This document shows positions 29,467 through 38,417 of a stretch of DNA of 38,417 nucleotides, in pieces (positions within the stretch are counted from its first letter, which is position 1; every line of letters begins with the position of its first letter). The position numbers and the translations under genes were made by a program. The stretch comes from CAYZMH01 sp964479445. Its GTDB lineage: Bacteria > Bacteroidota > Bacteroidia > Bacteroidales > GCA-2748055. The stretch spans positions 1 through 38,417 of the forward strand of contig CAYZMH010000019.1 of NCBI GenBank assembly GCA_964479445.1, in the 5' to 3' direction. Below the pieces are notes generated by a model, which was given only the letters and a program-made list of their open reading frames with translations, had not been told where the DNA came from and searched no databases.

Positions 29467-32205
29467 CTAACGGATCACAATTCTTCCCCGGTAACTCTTA
29501 TCCTGTGAGTTGACCATGATGATATACATTCCCTGCTTATCTATTTCCAGGTTTATCACTTGTTGGTCATTCTGCAACTCTTTTTTCAGCAATTCATTGC
29601 CCAGGATTCCTGTAACCACGATTTCGCCTGTCAGATTTTCGGGTATTTCAACTTTAACTGATCCTGTTGATGGATTCGGATACACATGCAATTTGCCTGC
29701 ATAGGGAGATTCTGCAAAACCAACCGGGTTAACCGTAATAAGATCCTCAACCGTCATTGTATCTGCTGTGGCCTCATTGCTTGCGACCAGGGTAACGGTG
29801 TAAACGCCGGCATCCTCATAGGTATGGGACGGACTCTGGTCGGTGCTGGTGTTGCCATCACCGAAATCCCAGTCCCATGTCGTGGCATTTTCCGAAAGAT
29901 CAGTAAAGTAAACGGTTAGCGGTGCATCACCTTCGGTAACATCACTGAAGAAATCTGCCGTGACTGCCGGGGTAAAGGTTGACTCCAGGAGAGAAATTTC
30001 ATCAATGATCACTTCAAAATCTAATGTTTGGGTATTGTCCCATTCTCCGCTTCCTATCTTAATAACAAAATAGTAAGTACCGGACTCTTCTGGCTGATAG
30101 GGTCCGATAAACTCACAACCATCATCCTGGAAAGTTCCGTCTATCAGGCTTCCGGTGCACTCAGCCCAGGTGTTGAACTGGTATATTTTTATAGAATCTG
30201 CACCATAATCTTCGCCATCCACCGGGGCCACATCTCCAATGAATACCTCGGCCCAGAATTGGTTCAGATCTGTAAGGGCCCTGAAAGCACCTGTAAAGGT
30301 ATACAATGAGTCCTTGTGCAGCTCAACCGGTTGCCAGATACAATAGTGTGTTGTACCGTTCTGCACGGAACCCGAGATATATAGTCCTCCGCCCTCGCCA
30401 TGTGCTGTATTCTGATCGGTATAGTTCCAGGACGCAGCAGTGGGCATGATATCGGCATTCAGGTTGGTAATATTCCAGAGATTAGGGTCTTCCATGTTAC
30501 CGCCGTATAGCATCTCTCCCGGCGGTAACTCAGGTTTATCATTGGCTTTAACGAAATCGGTTTTGGTTACAACGGAATCCCCTATTTCATTCGTTGCTGT
30601 AAGGATCACTGAATAGGTTCCTGCATCATTGTAAGTATGCGTCGGGTTTTCATCGGTACTTGTTGAGCCATCCCCGAAATCCCAGGCGTAGCTGGTCGCA
30701 AAGTGGGTTTCATTCATAAAATCTACCGTCAGCGGCGCAAATCCCACTGCATTATCTGAGCTGAAAGCTGTATGCGGTTTCTCACGGTAAGCTTTTAGCG
30801 ACAGTTCATCCAGTACAATTTCAAAGGTCTGGGATGATCCGTCCCAGGATGTACTTCCGGTTTTTAGCACAAAGTAGTATGTTCCCGAGGTATCGGGGAT
30901 GAATACATTGTAGGGATTAGCGTCAATGGCAAAGGTGCCGTTGTTTTTTGCAGGAGTTGCCCAGGTTCCGACGCCGGTCAGCAACTGGAGGTTAAACCCG
31001 TCCTCGGCCCTGTAATCAAGTCCGTCTATAGGCTCTTCGCCAATAAATACCTCGCACCAGGAATTATTAACCTGGATGAAATTAAATGCTCCATCCAGTT
31101 TATAGACTGAATCTGCCGAGAGTTCCACCGCCTGGTAGATACAGTATTGCGAATTCCCGGAAGTGGTTGTACCGGTAACATGGAGGTTGCCACCCTGCCC
31201 GGCGGCAGGGTCGTTATCGCCCGTATTGTTCCATGTGGCCACCGGTTCAGCGCCTGTTTCTGTGTTCAGCAATGAAATTGACCATTCAGCATCCGATTCC
31301 ATTTCACCGCCTACAATCACCCCGCCGGCAGTTACCTCAACCGGTGGTTCTTCAATGATGATCATGTCGGTTTTCACCATGGTATTTGACCCCAGTTCAT
31401 TTGTCGCGGTAAGAGAGACTGTAAAGGTATCTGCTGCTGTATAGACATGAGACGGATTTTGTTCCGCCGACAGGGCCGAGCCATCCCCAAAGTCCCACGA
31501 CCATGAATCTGCATAAATGGATTCGTCTGTGAAATCAATGGCTTCACCTGTGAAACCAACGGTAATACTGCTGCTGAATTTCACAATGGGTTTCGCACGA
31601 CTGGTGAGCAGGAGTTCATCCAGGATGATCTCAAATGTCTGGACGGAGTTATCCCAGGATGTGCTTCCCGCCTTAATTACGAAATAATAGGTTCCCGAGG
31701 TATCGGGAACAAAAGCTGAATAGTCGGTATTGTGCTTACTGAATTCACCGTCGAGCTGGACAGGCATGGCCCAGGCCCCCAGTCCTGTAAGCAACGTTCC
31801 CTTGTCGGTGCCGTAATCCTCTCCATCCACTGGCTTCACGCCAAGAAATACTTCGCACCATGAATTATTGATCTGGATCTCCTTGAATGCCGCATCCACG
31901 GTGTATGTTTCTCCGGCCACAAGGTTAACAGCCTGGTAAAATGCCACCTGCGAATTTCCGGCAGTCGTTGTACCGGTGAGATGGAGCGCGCCTCCGCTTC
32001 CGGCTGCAGGGATATCATCAGTATAGTTCCAGGTTACGGTAGGCTCATTGCCTGCCTCGGTGTCCAGCAGGGTCTGGGTCCAACCGGTCTCGGACTCCAT
32101 ATTTGCCCCCTGCAAAAGGTTTGTTTGTGCACTCACAGAACCTGCATAAAGGAGCAGGGCAGCAATGAGAAACACGCTTTTCAGTAGTTTAGTTTTCATA
32201 GTCAT
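29467..32205 (-). CDS. Triplicated binding-module/PKD surface protein with T9SS tail
   Basis: The 912-residue protein has a signal peptide (about 1-26, GSVSAQ) and three tandem units. Each starts with a module of about 175-185 residues (about 29-203, 294-465, 555-735) with motifs such as NNSWCEVFLG, GTYYFVIKAGS and FEIILDEL, resembling CBM4/9-type beta-sandwich carbohydrate-binding domains, followed by a PKD domain with WDFGDGS or WDFGDGN. The last 75 residues are a type IX secretion sorting domain (LHVYPNPSTGSVKVEIPE... GRIVIR), so the protein is secreted to the surface. No catalytic domain is seen. As the last gene of the SusCD locus it probably captures the target glycan. The start may be the second Met (32199). 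Confidence 0.85.
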   Translation of the reverse strand: MTMKTKLLKSVFLIAALLLYAGSVSAQTNLLQGANMESETGWTQTLLDTEAGNEPTVTWNYTDDIPAAGSGGALHLTGTTTAGNSQVAFYQAVNLVAGETYTVDAAFKEIQINNSWCEVFLGVKPVDGEDYGTDKGTLLTGLGAWAMPVQLDGEFSKHNTDYSAFVPDTSGTYYFVIKAGSTSWDNSVQTFEIILDELLLTSRAKPIVKFSSSITVGFTGEAIDFTDESIYADSWSWDFGDGSALSAEQNPSHVYTAADTFTVSLTATNELGSNTMVKTDMIIIEEPPVEVTAGGVIVGGEMESDAEWSISLLNTETGAEPVATWNNTGDNDPAAGQGGNLHVTGTTTSGNSQYCIYQAVELSADSVYKLDGAFNFIQVNNSWCEVFIGEEPIDGLDYRAEDGFNLQLLTGVGTWATPAKNNGTFAIDANPYNVFIPDTSGTYYFVLKTGSTSWDGSSQTFEIVLDELSLKAYREKPHTAFSSDNAVGFAPLTVDFMNETHFATSYAWDFGDGSTSTDENPTHTYNDAGTYSVILTATNEIGDSVVTKTDFVKANDKPELPPGEMLYGGNMEDPNLWNITNLNADIMPTAASWNYTDQNTAHGEGGGLYISGSVQNGTTHYCIWQPVELHKDSLYTFTGAFRALTDLNQFWAEVFIGDVAPVDGEDYGADSIKIYQFNTWAECTGSLIDGTFQDDGCEFIGPYQPEESGTYYFVIKIGSGEWDNTQTLDFEVIIDEISLLESTFTPAVTADFFSDVTEGDAPLTVYFTDLSENATTWDWDFGDGNTSTDQSPSHTYEDAGVYTVTLVASNEATADTMTVEDLITVNPVGFAESPYAGKLHVYPNPSTGSVKVEIPENLTGEIVVTGILGNELLKKELQNDQQVINLEIDKQGMYIIMVNSQDKSYRGRIVIR

Positions 32206-32235
32206 TGATTTTAGTTATGGATCACTCAATAGAAA

Positions 32236-32604
32236 TTAATTCTCACCATTGGGGAATATCGTTATGGTTTCAGGCACTGATTTGTTATCATAGGCATCCA
32301 GTGTATAGACTGAAACCGTATATCCTTTGATCTCAAGGCTGTCAATATGTACCGAATCCACCATGTTTTCGTAATAGAGGCTGTCATCGCCATAATCGAT
32401 TAGTATTTTCCTGGCAATGTTTCCAGCGGGATTATCCCATGTGAGGGAAACTTCCCGCAGGCCTTCATAGGCGACCAGGTTGGTTACCCTGGGAGGATAG
32501 ATGCGTTCCTCTTCCACGTATTTCATGTAATTATCCTCCATTTTTTCGCAACCTGTAGTGATTGAGATAAGAAGAGCCGCCAGCAGATAGATTGATTTTT
32601 TCAT
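32236..32604 (-). CDS. DUF4998-like lipoprotein, short
   Basis: The 122-residue protein has a lipoprotein signal ending TTGC (Cys19), then EKMEDNYMKYVEEERIYPPRVTNLVAYEGLREVSLTWDNP, the hallmark start of DUF4998 lipoproteins, and one fibronectin-like beta sandwich. Family members are usually longer with more domains, so this looks like a single-domain version. It lies between the DUF5000-type gene (5-base gap) and the PKD protein gene (30-base gap) in a SusCD operon, and is probably a surface lipoprotein helping glycan binding. The function is not known. Confidence 0.75.
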   Translation of the reverse strand: MKKSIYLLAALLISITTGCEKMEDNYMKYVEEERIYPPRVTNLVAYEGLREVSLTWDNPAGNIARKILIDYGDDSLYYENMVDSVHIDSLEIKGYTVSVYTLDAYDNKSVPETITIFPNGEN

Positions 32605-32609
32605 AGCGA

Positions 32610-33854
32610 TTATTGAACGTCAACATTATCGATTCCAAACAGGGTAATCTCCGAAGAGCATACTAGGGTTTCACTACCATATCCGGATGTCAGGCTGATT
32701 TTCAGGTACCGGAAAGGTTCTGTTATCTCATCCAGTACAAACTCATGGCCATCAATGGCCTCCTGTATCTTTTCCGGGGGTACTTCTCCTTCATCATTCC
32801 TGGGATCCCCTATATCGAATTCTCCCAGCAGGAGCCATTCCGACAGGTCGTTGCTTGCCCAGAGATTAAAGGAGCGCATGTTCTCGGTCTGGTAATACTC
32901 GTAGGTTGTACTTACCCCTCCATCATCAGCACTGGTATAATCATAGGCCCGCTGCCAGACCACCAGCCGGTTAATGATAACCTGCTTATCCAAATCCACT
33001 ACGAGATCCAGCGGGTAGGTCAGGGTACCCCCGTTGTTGTCGCGGTGAATAATAAAATAGGAGTTGTCGGAAGGATCCCCGGCCCGGTCGATCACATCGT
33101 CCCAGAAATTGGTGGTCACGCCTTCATATATATTCCCGTCGGCCGAAAGGGAGGGAACCAGTTTCCATGAGTCCTTGCTTATTTTTTCTTCAAACAGCGG
33201 TTTGATGGTTTCCTTGAACACCCTGTCGGTTTTGTTCCCGTTAAAATCTTCAACAACAATCGATATATCGTAATTAACAGAGTCAAGGCCCCGGACGATC
33301 TTTGTCTCGTTCATCAACGAAGAGGAAAGGATGCGTTCTTCCGTTGTGCTTTCATCTTCGATATACAGGTAAACAAAGACCTGTTTTGCAACGGGGTTCT
33401 GCCAGGTAACCTCCACCCCGCCCAGTGCTGCCTCCAGGGTAAGATTCTCCTTTACAATATGAATATGTGAAACCAGTGGAGTGACGGATACGGTAACTCC
33501 ATCGGACTGATTATTACTCCGGTCCACTGCAAAGAGGGTGATGTCATGGGAGAGGGTGTCGTTGAAACCGTCCACCTCGATGGAAGTATTGTAATAACTT
33601 GCCACTTTGTAAACCTCGTTGCCCTGGCTATTGGTATAAACTGCCCTGATGTAGTGGAGGTCTTCGTCCTGAGGCAGGTCATAAGAGATCACCGCCCCTC
33701 CGTTGGTGGACTCAACTGAGATATTTGAAACCTCGCCCGGCGGCGTGGTATCCGATTCCTGGGGTTCACAGGCATACATGCCAGCGAGCAGGACCAACGC
33801 GGTCAGTTTTAACCAGGTGGCTTTTTTGTGCGGATTAACTTGCATTATTCTCAT
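32610..33854 (-). CDS. DUF4959/DUF5126/DUF5000-type SusCD-locus lipoprotein
   Basis: From the ATG at 33852-33854 the protein is 414 residues, with a lipoprotein signal ending MYAC (Cys29). An N-terminal fibronectin-like domain (SDTTPPGEVSNISVEST, as in DUF4959), a middle region (KENLTLEAALGGVEVTWQNP, as in DUF5126) and a C-terminal discoidin-like domain (WKLVPSLSADGNIYEGVTT ... LKISLTSGYGSETLVCSSEI, as in DUF5000) give the usual order for surface lipoproteins encoded after susD. The discoidin-like part probably binds a glycan. The frame is open to 33968 inside susD, but 33854 gives the signal peptide directly. An alternative start is 33845. Confidence 0.82.
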   Translation of the reverse strand: MRIMQVNPHKKATWLKLTALVLLAGMYACEPQESDTTPPGEVSNISVESTNGGAVISYDLPQDEDLHYIRAVYTNSQGNEVYKVASYYNTSIEVDGFNDTLSHDITLFAVDRSNNQSDGVTVSVTPLVSHIHIVKENLTLEAALGGVEVTWQNPVAKQVFVYLYIEDESTTEERILSSSLMNETKIVRGLDSVNYDISIVVEDFNGNKTDRVFKETIKPLFEEKISKDSWKLVPSLSADGNIYEGVTTNFWDDVIDRAGDPSDNSYFIIHRDNNGGTLTYPLDLVVDLDKQVIINRLVVWQRAYDYTSADDGGVSTTYEYYQTENMRSFNLWASNDLSEWLLLGEFDIGDPRNDEGEVPPEKIQEAIDGHEFVLDEITEPFRYLKISLTSGYGSETLVCSSEITLFGIDNVDVQ

Positions 33855-33864
33855 AATTATAAAA

Positions 33865-35778
33865 TTACCATCCCGGATTCTGTACCAGGTTCGAATTAAT
33901 GATGAGTTCATCGAGGGGAAGGGGATGCTGGTAGTCGCGCGGTGTAATAAATGAACGCTGTCCCACATCTTTTACAACATAAAATTTATTGACAGCACCC
34001 TCGTCGACGCTCCAACCTCTGACGGGTTCATTGAAATACCTGGCACCTTCCTTCCATCTCCTCACGTCGTAATAGCGATTTCCTTCAAAGGCAAGTTCTA
34101 TGGATCGCTCCTGGTGAATGATTTTCCGGAGGCCATTCTGACTCGCATGCTTGTTTACATCCCTGGCAAGCGAGGGATCGGACCATACCTCTTCCACATC
34201 GGGGATATAGGACCGGCTTCTTACCTGGTTCAGTGCATCGTAAATCTCCTGGGAAGGGCCTGAATACTCGTTCAGTGCCTCTGCATAATTGAGGTAGAGC
34301 TCGGACAGCCGGATATAAGGCCAAGGGTAGGTTACCAGGTTGGCATACTCCATCCCGTCCGATTCGGGATGACAGATCTTTTTCAATACATACCCTGTAA
34401 TTACATAATCGTTTGTCTGGGCGCGTCGGCCATGATCTTCACCTTTTTTCATTTGAAGCTCCCATTTACTTCCCCAGGTACGGTAATACCCCCTGTCAAA
34501 ACCGATTGATGCATAGAACCGCGGCTCCCTGTTCAGGTGAAGGCGTGCCGTCACTTCACCTTCCTGGGCCTGGATGCTGTTTTCCGGGGGGACAACGGTA
34601 AGACCGTGCCTCTGTTCATAATCCCAGGTCAGATCCTGATCGATGGGTAATCCGTTGGATGTGTAGTAGCGCTCCGCCGCCTGGAGGGTAGGGGAAACCC
34701 ATTGCCAGGCCGCTTCATTGGAAGATGCATCGGGATTGATCATCATGGCTGCCGCCTGCAGTGTCCACCACTCCCCATTATCCACCGGCTTGGAATACCC
34801 CCAGATAAGCTCCCTGTTCCATTTATCGGTGAACATATACCGGTAATTGTAGAGTGCTTTGATTTCATCACTTTGATAATCAGCTGTATCAAAACCAGGG
34901 ACCACCTCATTATAGGTGTAGAGTTCAACACCGTTCGAAAGGGCAAGATCGATGGCATCGCTGGCTGCATCTGCGGCCCTTTTCCATTTTTCAGGATCAT
35001 AGGTTGTATTGAATAATTTGTTTCCCTCTTTATCCGTAAATGTTTCGTAGTACTCGGAGTTCCCATTGTAGAGCGGACTGGCCGCATAGAGCAATACCCT
35101 GGATTTGATGGCTGCAGCAATTACCCGGTCGACCCTGCCCAGTTCATTGTTCGAGGTTACGCGTTGCGGCAGATCCTCCATGGCCTGATCGATGGTATTC
35201 ACAATATAATTAAATACGGTATCAACCGTTTCCTGTCTTACCCTTACTTGATCCACATCGGCAGATATGGGAAGGTTTTCATCCACGATGGGAATGGATC
35301 CATACTGCCTGAGCATCAGGAAGTGGTAATATGCCTTCAGGAACCTAACCTCTGCTTTCCACGTTGCTTTCTCCTCATCGGACATATCCAATACCTGATC
35401 CACATTCTCAATAAAAATATTGCAATTCCGGATGGCTCTGAAGGCTGATTCCTGGCTTCTGCCAAATGCAAAATGCCCTGCCCAGAGTCCCATAAGCGGA
35501 TCCGAAGCTGATTGTTTACCACGCATCATTTCCACTCCCGGTGTTTCCTGGGCAATAGGGGTGGTAACTTCATCCGATGCAAATACATAGCTTGTATAGA
35601 CACCATCCTCCTGGGGAAGGTACTGGTAACAGGTTGCGAGAGCCTTGTAGGCAGCGTCCTTTCGCTCGAAGAGGAGTTCAAGTTCCTGTGTCTTATCCGG
35701 AACAATATCAAGGTAACTGTCGCAGGATGTAGCCAGGAACAGTATCGCAGTAAAAGATATTAATATTGTCTTATTCAT
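33865..35778 (-). CDS. SusD/RagB family nutrient-binding lipoprotein
   Basis: From ATG 35778 the protein is 637 residues, with a lipoprotein signal ending ATSC (Cys19) and the SusD-like start DSYLDIVPDKTQELELLFER. It has the TPR-type helices (AEVRFLKAYYHFLMLRQYGSIPIVDE, PQRVTSNNELGRVDRVIAAAIKSRVLLYAASPLYNGN) and the C-terminal YPWPYIRLSELYLNYAEALNEY and RSIELAFEGNRYYDVRRW signatures of the RagB/SusD family. It forms the lid on the SusC barrel and binds the oligosaccharide outside the cell. AAGGA lies before this ATG; a start 15 bases upstream is possible. It follows susC by 19 bases. Confidence 0.93.
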   Translation of the reverse strand: MNKTILISFTAILFLATSCDSYLDIVPDKTQELELLFERKDAAYKALATCYQYLPQEDGVYTSYVFASDEVTTPIAQETPGVEMMRGKQSASDPLMGLWAGHFAFGRSQESAFRAIRNCNIFIENVDQVLDMSDEEKATWKAEVRFLKAYYHFLMLRQYGSIPIVDENLPISADVDQVRVRQETVDTVFNYIVNTIDQAMEDLPQRVTSNNELGRVDRVIAAAIKSRVLLYAASPLYNGNSEYYETFTDKEGNKLFNTTYDPEKWKRAADAASDAIDLALSNGVELYTYNEVVPGFDTADYQSDEIKALYNYRYMFTDKWNRELIWGYSKPVDNGEWWTLQAAAMMINPDASSNEAAWQWVSPTLQAAERYYTSNGLPIDQDLTWDYEQRHGLTVVPPENSIQAQEGEVTARLHLNREPRFYASIGFDRGYYRTWGSKWELQMKKGEDHGRRAQTNDYVITGYVLKKICHPESDGMEYANLVTYPWPYIRLSELYLNYAEALNEYSGPSQEIYDALNQVRSRSYIPDVEEVWSDPSLARDVNKHASQNGLRKIIHQERSIELAFEGNRYYDVRRWKEGARYFNEPVRGWSVDEGAVNKFYVVKDVGQRSFITPRDYQHPLPLDELIINSNLVQNPGW

Positions 35779-35797
35779 GGTATAATCCTTCATTATA

Positions 35798-38417
35798 TTA
35801 AAAACTTACCTGGACGCCCATATTAAACATACGCTGGGTAGGGTACCCCATGCCGTTACCGGCCATTTCGGGATCCCAAAGCTTGAACTTACTCAGCGCA
35901 AACAGGTTGACTCCATTTACATAGATCCGTGCATTGTCAATATTCACCCGGTTGGTGATGCGTCCCGGGATGGAATAGCCAAGTTCCACATTCTTGAGCC
36001 TTATGAAAGCACCGTTCCTGATCCACCAGGTAGACGGGTGTTCGTTGTTTGACACCGACTGGGTGGAAAGCCTGGGCCAGAATGCGTATGGATCGGGATT
36101 GTCATAAGACCAATGGTTATCGGCAATGATATCCAGTGCGTTCCGCTCATTGATAAAAGGAGCAATGGTTGCAGGATCGATGAAGAATGATTCCCTGCCA
36201 ATTCCCTGGAAAAAGAAGGAGAGGTCAACGTCCCTGAACCCGGATGAAACACCGAACCCATAAACGATCTCCGGAACGGTCGGAAACCCTATAGGTACCA
36301 TATCCAGGTCATCCACTCTTCCATCGTCATTAACATCTACATACTTGATGTCACCAGCCAGGTAAGCCAGGTCGGATCCTGAAACAGGCTGATTATATTG
36401 TGTTGGTGAATTCTCCACCTCAGCCTGGTCAACAAAAAGACGCTCGGCAACCAATCCCCATTGCTGATCGATCGGATGCCCTATGCGGCTTAAGTATTCA
36501 TAGGAATAATTCGGTTCTCCATTTTTAATGACCTCGCTGGTTGCATAGGTAAAATTGGCCCTGGCTGTCATCCAGAAACTGTTTGAAAAGTACTTCTGAA
36601 AATCCAGTGAAGCATCCACTCCGTGTGAATAGGCTTCTCCAATATTGCTGCTTATACTGGAGGTCAGGCCCATGGTCAGGGGAGTATATTGCCTTACCAT
36701 GTATATATTGGTACGGTACTCGGTAAAATAGTCAGCCTGCAGGGTGAGGGTGTTCCACAATCCCAGTTCCAGTCCGTAATTGGCTTTTTTCGAAACCTCC
36801 CAGGTCACCGATGGATTGGAATACCTGTTGATTACGTAGCCCGGGTAATAGATCCCGAAGTCCTCGCCGAAGGTATATCCCCTCGAACCATCATTCAGGT
36901 TCACGTCCGAAAGGTAAAAAAACCGGTCATTTGGATCTGAAATCGCATCATTACCCACCAGTCCGTAAGTGGCTTTCAGCTTCAGGTTGGTAATAACATC
37001 TTTCAGTGCTTCGAAAAAAGACTCATTGGATATGAGCCATCCGATACCCGCAGAGGGGAAGAAACCGAAACGATGGTTCTCCGCAAATTTTTCAGAACCG
37101 TTATATCCGAAATTAAATTCTGTCAGGTATCGCCCGTCAAATGCGTAGGTAAAACGTCCAGAAAGGCCCATATTTCGGGAAGGTAATGTGGAATAGGTAG
37201 AGCTTCCGGCGATGGTGTTCAGCGACTCTTTTCTTGTAAATACAAACAGCGCACCGACATTATGATTCTGACCAAATGTACGATCATACTGTCCGATCAT
37301 CTCGAAATAGAAACTGCTGTTGGCCTGGTTTGCTATCACGGCATCATTGAGGAATTCGGTTCCTTCCTGGATCTGATAGAGCGAATAAAGAACCCCTTCC
37401 TCGGTGTCTACCTCCGACAGTCCGTAATAGAATGGTGTAAAACCCCGTGAATTCTCATTCATACTGTATGATCGTATGGAAGCCATGCCCCTGAACTGCA
37501 ATCCTTCCGTTATAAAATCCAGATCCTGGTTGATCTGGACCTGGGAAAGGATCGTTGACGTAAACCGGTCTTTGTATCCGCGTACCATATCGGCATACGG
37601 ATTGGGGTAGCCACCGTTTCCCTTATTACCAAACAACGTGTGGTTCAGAAATTGTGTCTCCTCGTCCTTTTCATAGTATTTGGGAAAGTTTACCGGGTTG
37701 GCCTGCATGACCGAGGCAAATATGGAATTGGCATCTTCGATGGGCCCGTTATACCTGTCGATAAGCGAATAAAATTTCACCGCAATCTCGGTGGTCTTGG
37801 TGATGTTCATGTTTACATTGGCCCTGAGATTATAGCGGTTAATGTCGATGTTGTTGTTGAAATTATTCAGATTATCCACCTTCAGGAGTCCTTTTTCATT
37901 GTTGTAGGAGACCGACAGGTAGTACTGGGCAATTTCACCTCCACCGGAAATATTCAGGTTCGCTTTTTTATTCATTACCGAGCTCCTGAACAGTTCAGGA
38001 TACCAATCAACATTGGGATAGATCATGGGGTCCAGTCCCTGTCGGGTTCCTTCGATCTTATTCTTTGAATAATAGAGCAATGCACCCGGATCCCGCGTGC
38101 GCAGAGCCTGGTTGTAGAGCTCCATATAATCCACGCCGTCGAGAAACTCGTTGGTCTGTGTGGGTGAGGAGACGGAATTCTCTACCCGCACAGAAACTTT
38201 CGCCTTTCCGATCCGCCCCTCCTTGGTGGTAACCAGGATTACCCCGTTGGCTCCCCGGGCCCCGTATAACGCGGTTGCCGTAGCATCCTTCATGATCGAG
38301 AAGCTGGCGATGTTGTCGGGTTCGATCCTTGCCAGGTCGTTGGCTGTAACCTCGAGTCCGTCGATCAGGATCAGCGGATCGTTCTTGTATCCAAACGATG
38401 TGACTCCCCGGATAAAA
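35798..38417 (-). CDS. SusC/RagA family TonB-linked outer membrane protein (5' end outside window)
   Basis: The frame is open from the right edge to the stop at 35798, giving 872 residues. It enters inside the plug with DPLILIDGLEVTANDLARIE, then IASFSIMKDATATALYGARG and ANGVILVTTKEG, the diagnostic SusC motifs, and runs through the whole barrel to MFNMGVQVSF. It imports oligosaccharides across the outer membrane using TonB energy, together with SusD. Only about 100-150 N-terminal residues (signal peptide, CarboxypepD_reg-like domain, start of the plug) are missing, estimated from normal SusC length of about 1000. It is the first gene in the window of the locus, and its promoter lies outside. 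Confidence 0.95.
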   Translation of the reverse strand, partial: FIRGVTSFGYKNDPLILIDGLEVTANDLARIEPDNIASFSIMKDATATALYGARGANGVILVTTKEGRIGKAKVSVRVENSVSSPTQTNEFLDGVDYMELYNQALRTRDPGALLYYSKNKIEGTRQGLDPMIYPNVDWYPELFRSSVMNKKANLNISGGGEIAQYYLSVSYNNEKGLLKVDNLNNFNNNIDINRYNLRANVNMNITKTTEIAVKFYSLIDRYNGPIEDANSIFASVMQANPVNFPKYYEKDEETQFLNHTLFGNKGNGGYPNPYADMVRGYKDRFTSTILSQVQINQDLDFITEGLQFRGMASIRSYSMNENSRGFTPFYYGLSEVDTEEGVLYSLYQIQEGTEFLNDAVIANQANSSFYFEMIGQYDRTFGQNHNVGALFVFTRKESLNTIAGSSTYSTLPSRNMGLSGRFTYAFDGRYLTEFNFGYNGSEKFAENHRFGFFPSAGIGWLISNESFFEALKDVITNLKLKATYGLVGNDAISDPNDRFFYLSDVNLNDGSRGYTFGEDFGIYYPGYVINRYSNPSVTWEVSKKANYGLELGLWNTLTLQADYFTEYRTNIYMVRQYTPLTMGLTSSISSNIGEAYSHGVDASLDFQKYFSNSFWMTARANFTYATSEVIKNGEPNYSYEYLSRIGHPIDQQWGLVAERLFVDQAEVENSPTQYNQPVSGSDLAYLAGDIKYVDVNDDGRVDDLDMVPIGFPTVPEIVYGFGVSSGFRDVDLSFFFQGIGRESFFIDPATIAPFINERNALDIIADNHWSYDNPDPYAFWPRLSTQSVSNNEHPSTWWIRNGAFIRLKNVELGYSIPGRITNRVNIDNARIYVNGVNLFALSKFKLWDPEMAGNGMGYPTQRMFNMGVQVSF

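Noticed and set aside
38294..38417. SusC gene appearing to start at 38293
   Set aside because: The frame continues to the right edge with SusC plug sequence, so the gene is cut by the window and not truncated.

Overview
The window comes from a member of the Bacteroidota, most likely a Bacteroidales-type organism. The evidence is a SusC/SusD pair, DUF4294, DUF4998 and DUF5000-type proteins, a PKD protein with a type IX secretion sorting tail, many short Bacteroidota-style lipoprotein signals, genes without clear Shine-Dalgarno sites, and several TAnnTTTG promoter elements. I cannot name a genus. There are no rRNA or tRNA genes, CRISPR arrays, insertion sequences or phage genes, so most of the window reads as ordinary chromosome with one polysaccharide-utilisation-type locus at the right end.

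Left part (1-13.8 kb). A partial DUF4294 gene lies divergent from a leucine-rich-repeat lipoprotein. Next come elbB and thpR, then a three-gene biotin-dependent acyl-CoA carboxylase operon on the minus strand: carboxyltransferase, biotin carboxylase, biotin carrier. The biotin carboxylase reading frame is interrupted at codon 38 by an in-frame TAG at 4919-4921; everything after it stays in frame and looks conserved. TAG ends other genes here (elbB, pcm, the Trx-Grx gene), so it is an ordinary stop in this genome. A 5'-nucleotidase-family lipoprotein, a short orphan SSB behind an AT-rich triple-arm palindrome and 45-bp tandem repeats, the glycine decarboxylase gcvP, a glyoxalase-II-like hydrolase and pcm follow.

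Middle part (13.8-22.7 kb). A polyprenyl-phosphate sugar transferase with a recognisable promoter lies beside an M3 metallopeptidase lipoprotein. Then comes a minus-strand run with a redox theme: a Cys-containing Crp/Fnr regulator, a WCLPC thioredoxin with a dyad at its predicted transcription start, a thioredoxin-glutaredoxin fusion and a groES without groEL. An E2 catalytic domain lacking lipoyl and binding domains, and a GNAT plus ornithine/alanine-racemase-like pair, complete this region.

Right part (22.7-38.4 kb). A His-rich membrane-anchored protein and a TonB-dependent receptor form a likely uptake pair with a perfect 8-2-8 dyad upstream; a metal substrate is my inference. An exported metallo-beta-lactamase-fold protein overlaps a beta-propeller lipoprotein gene by four bases. 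The locus at the right end runs susC (cut by the window edge) - susD - DUF4959/DUF5000-type lipoprotein - DUF4998-type lipoprotein - a 912-residue protein built of three [binding-module + PKD] units with a T9SS tail. It is closed by a 38-bp perfect palindromic terminator. No catalytic enzyme for this locus is inside the window.

The strongest points for a second look are the nonsense codon in the biotin carboxylase gene, the His-rich protein/TonB/dyad unit, the triplicated surface protein, the Cys-Crp/thioredoxin operator arrangement, and the repeat-rich region upstream of the tail-less SSB. I did not find a clearly new defence or mobile system.
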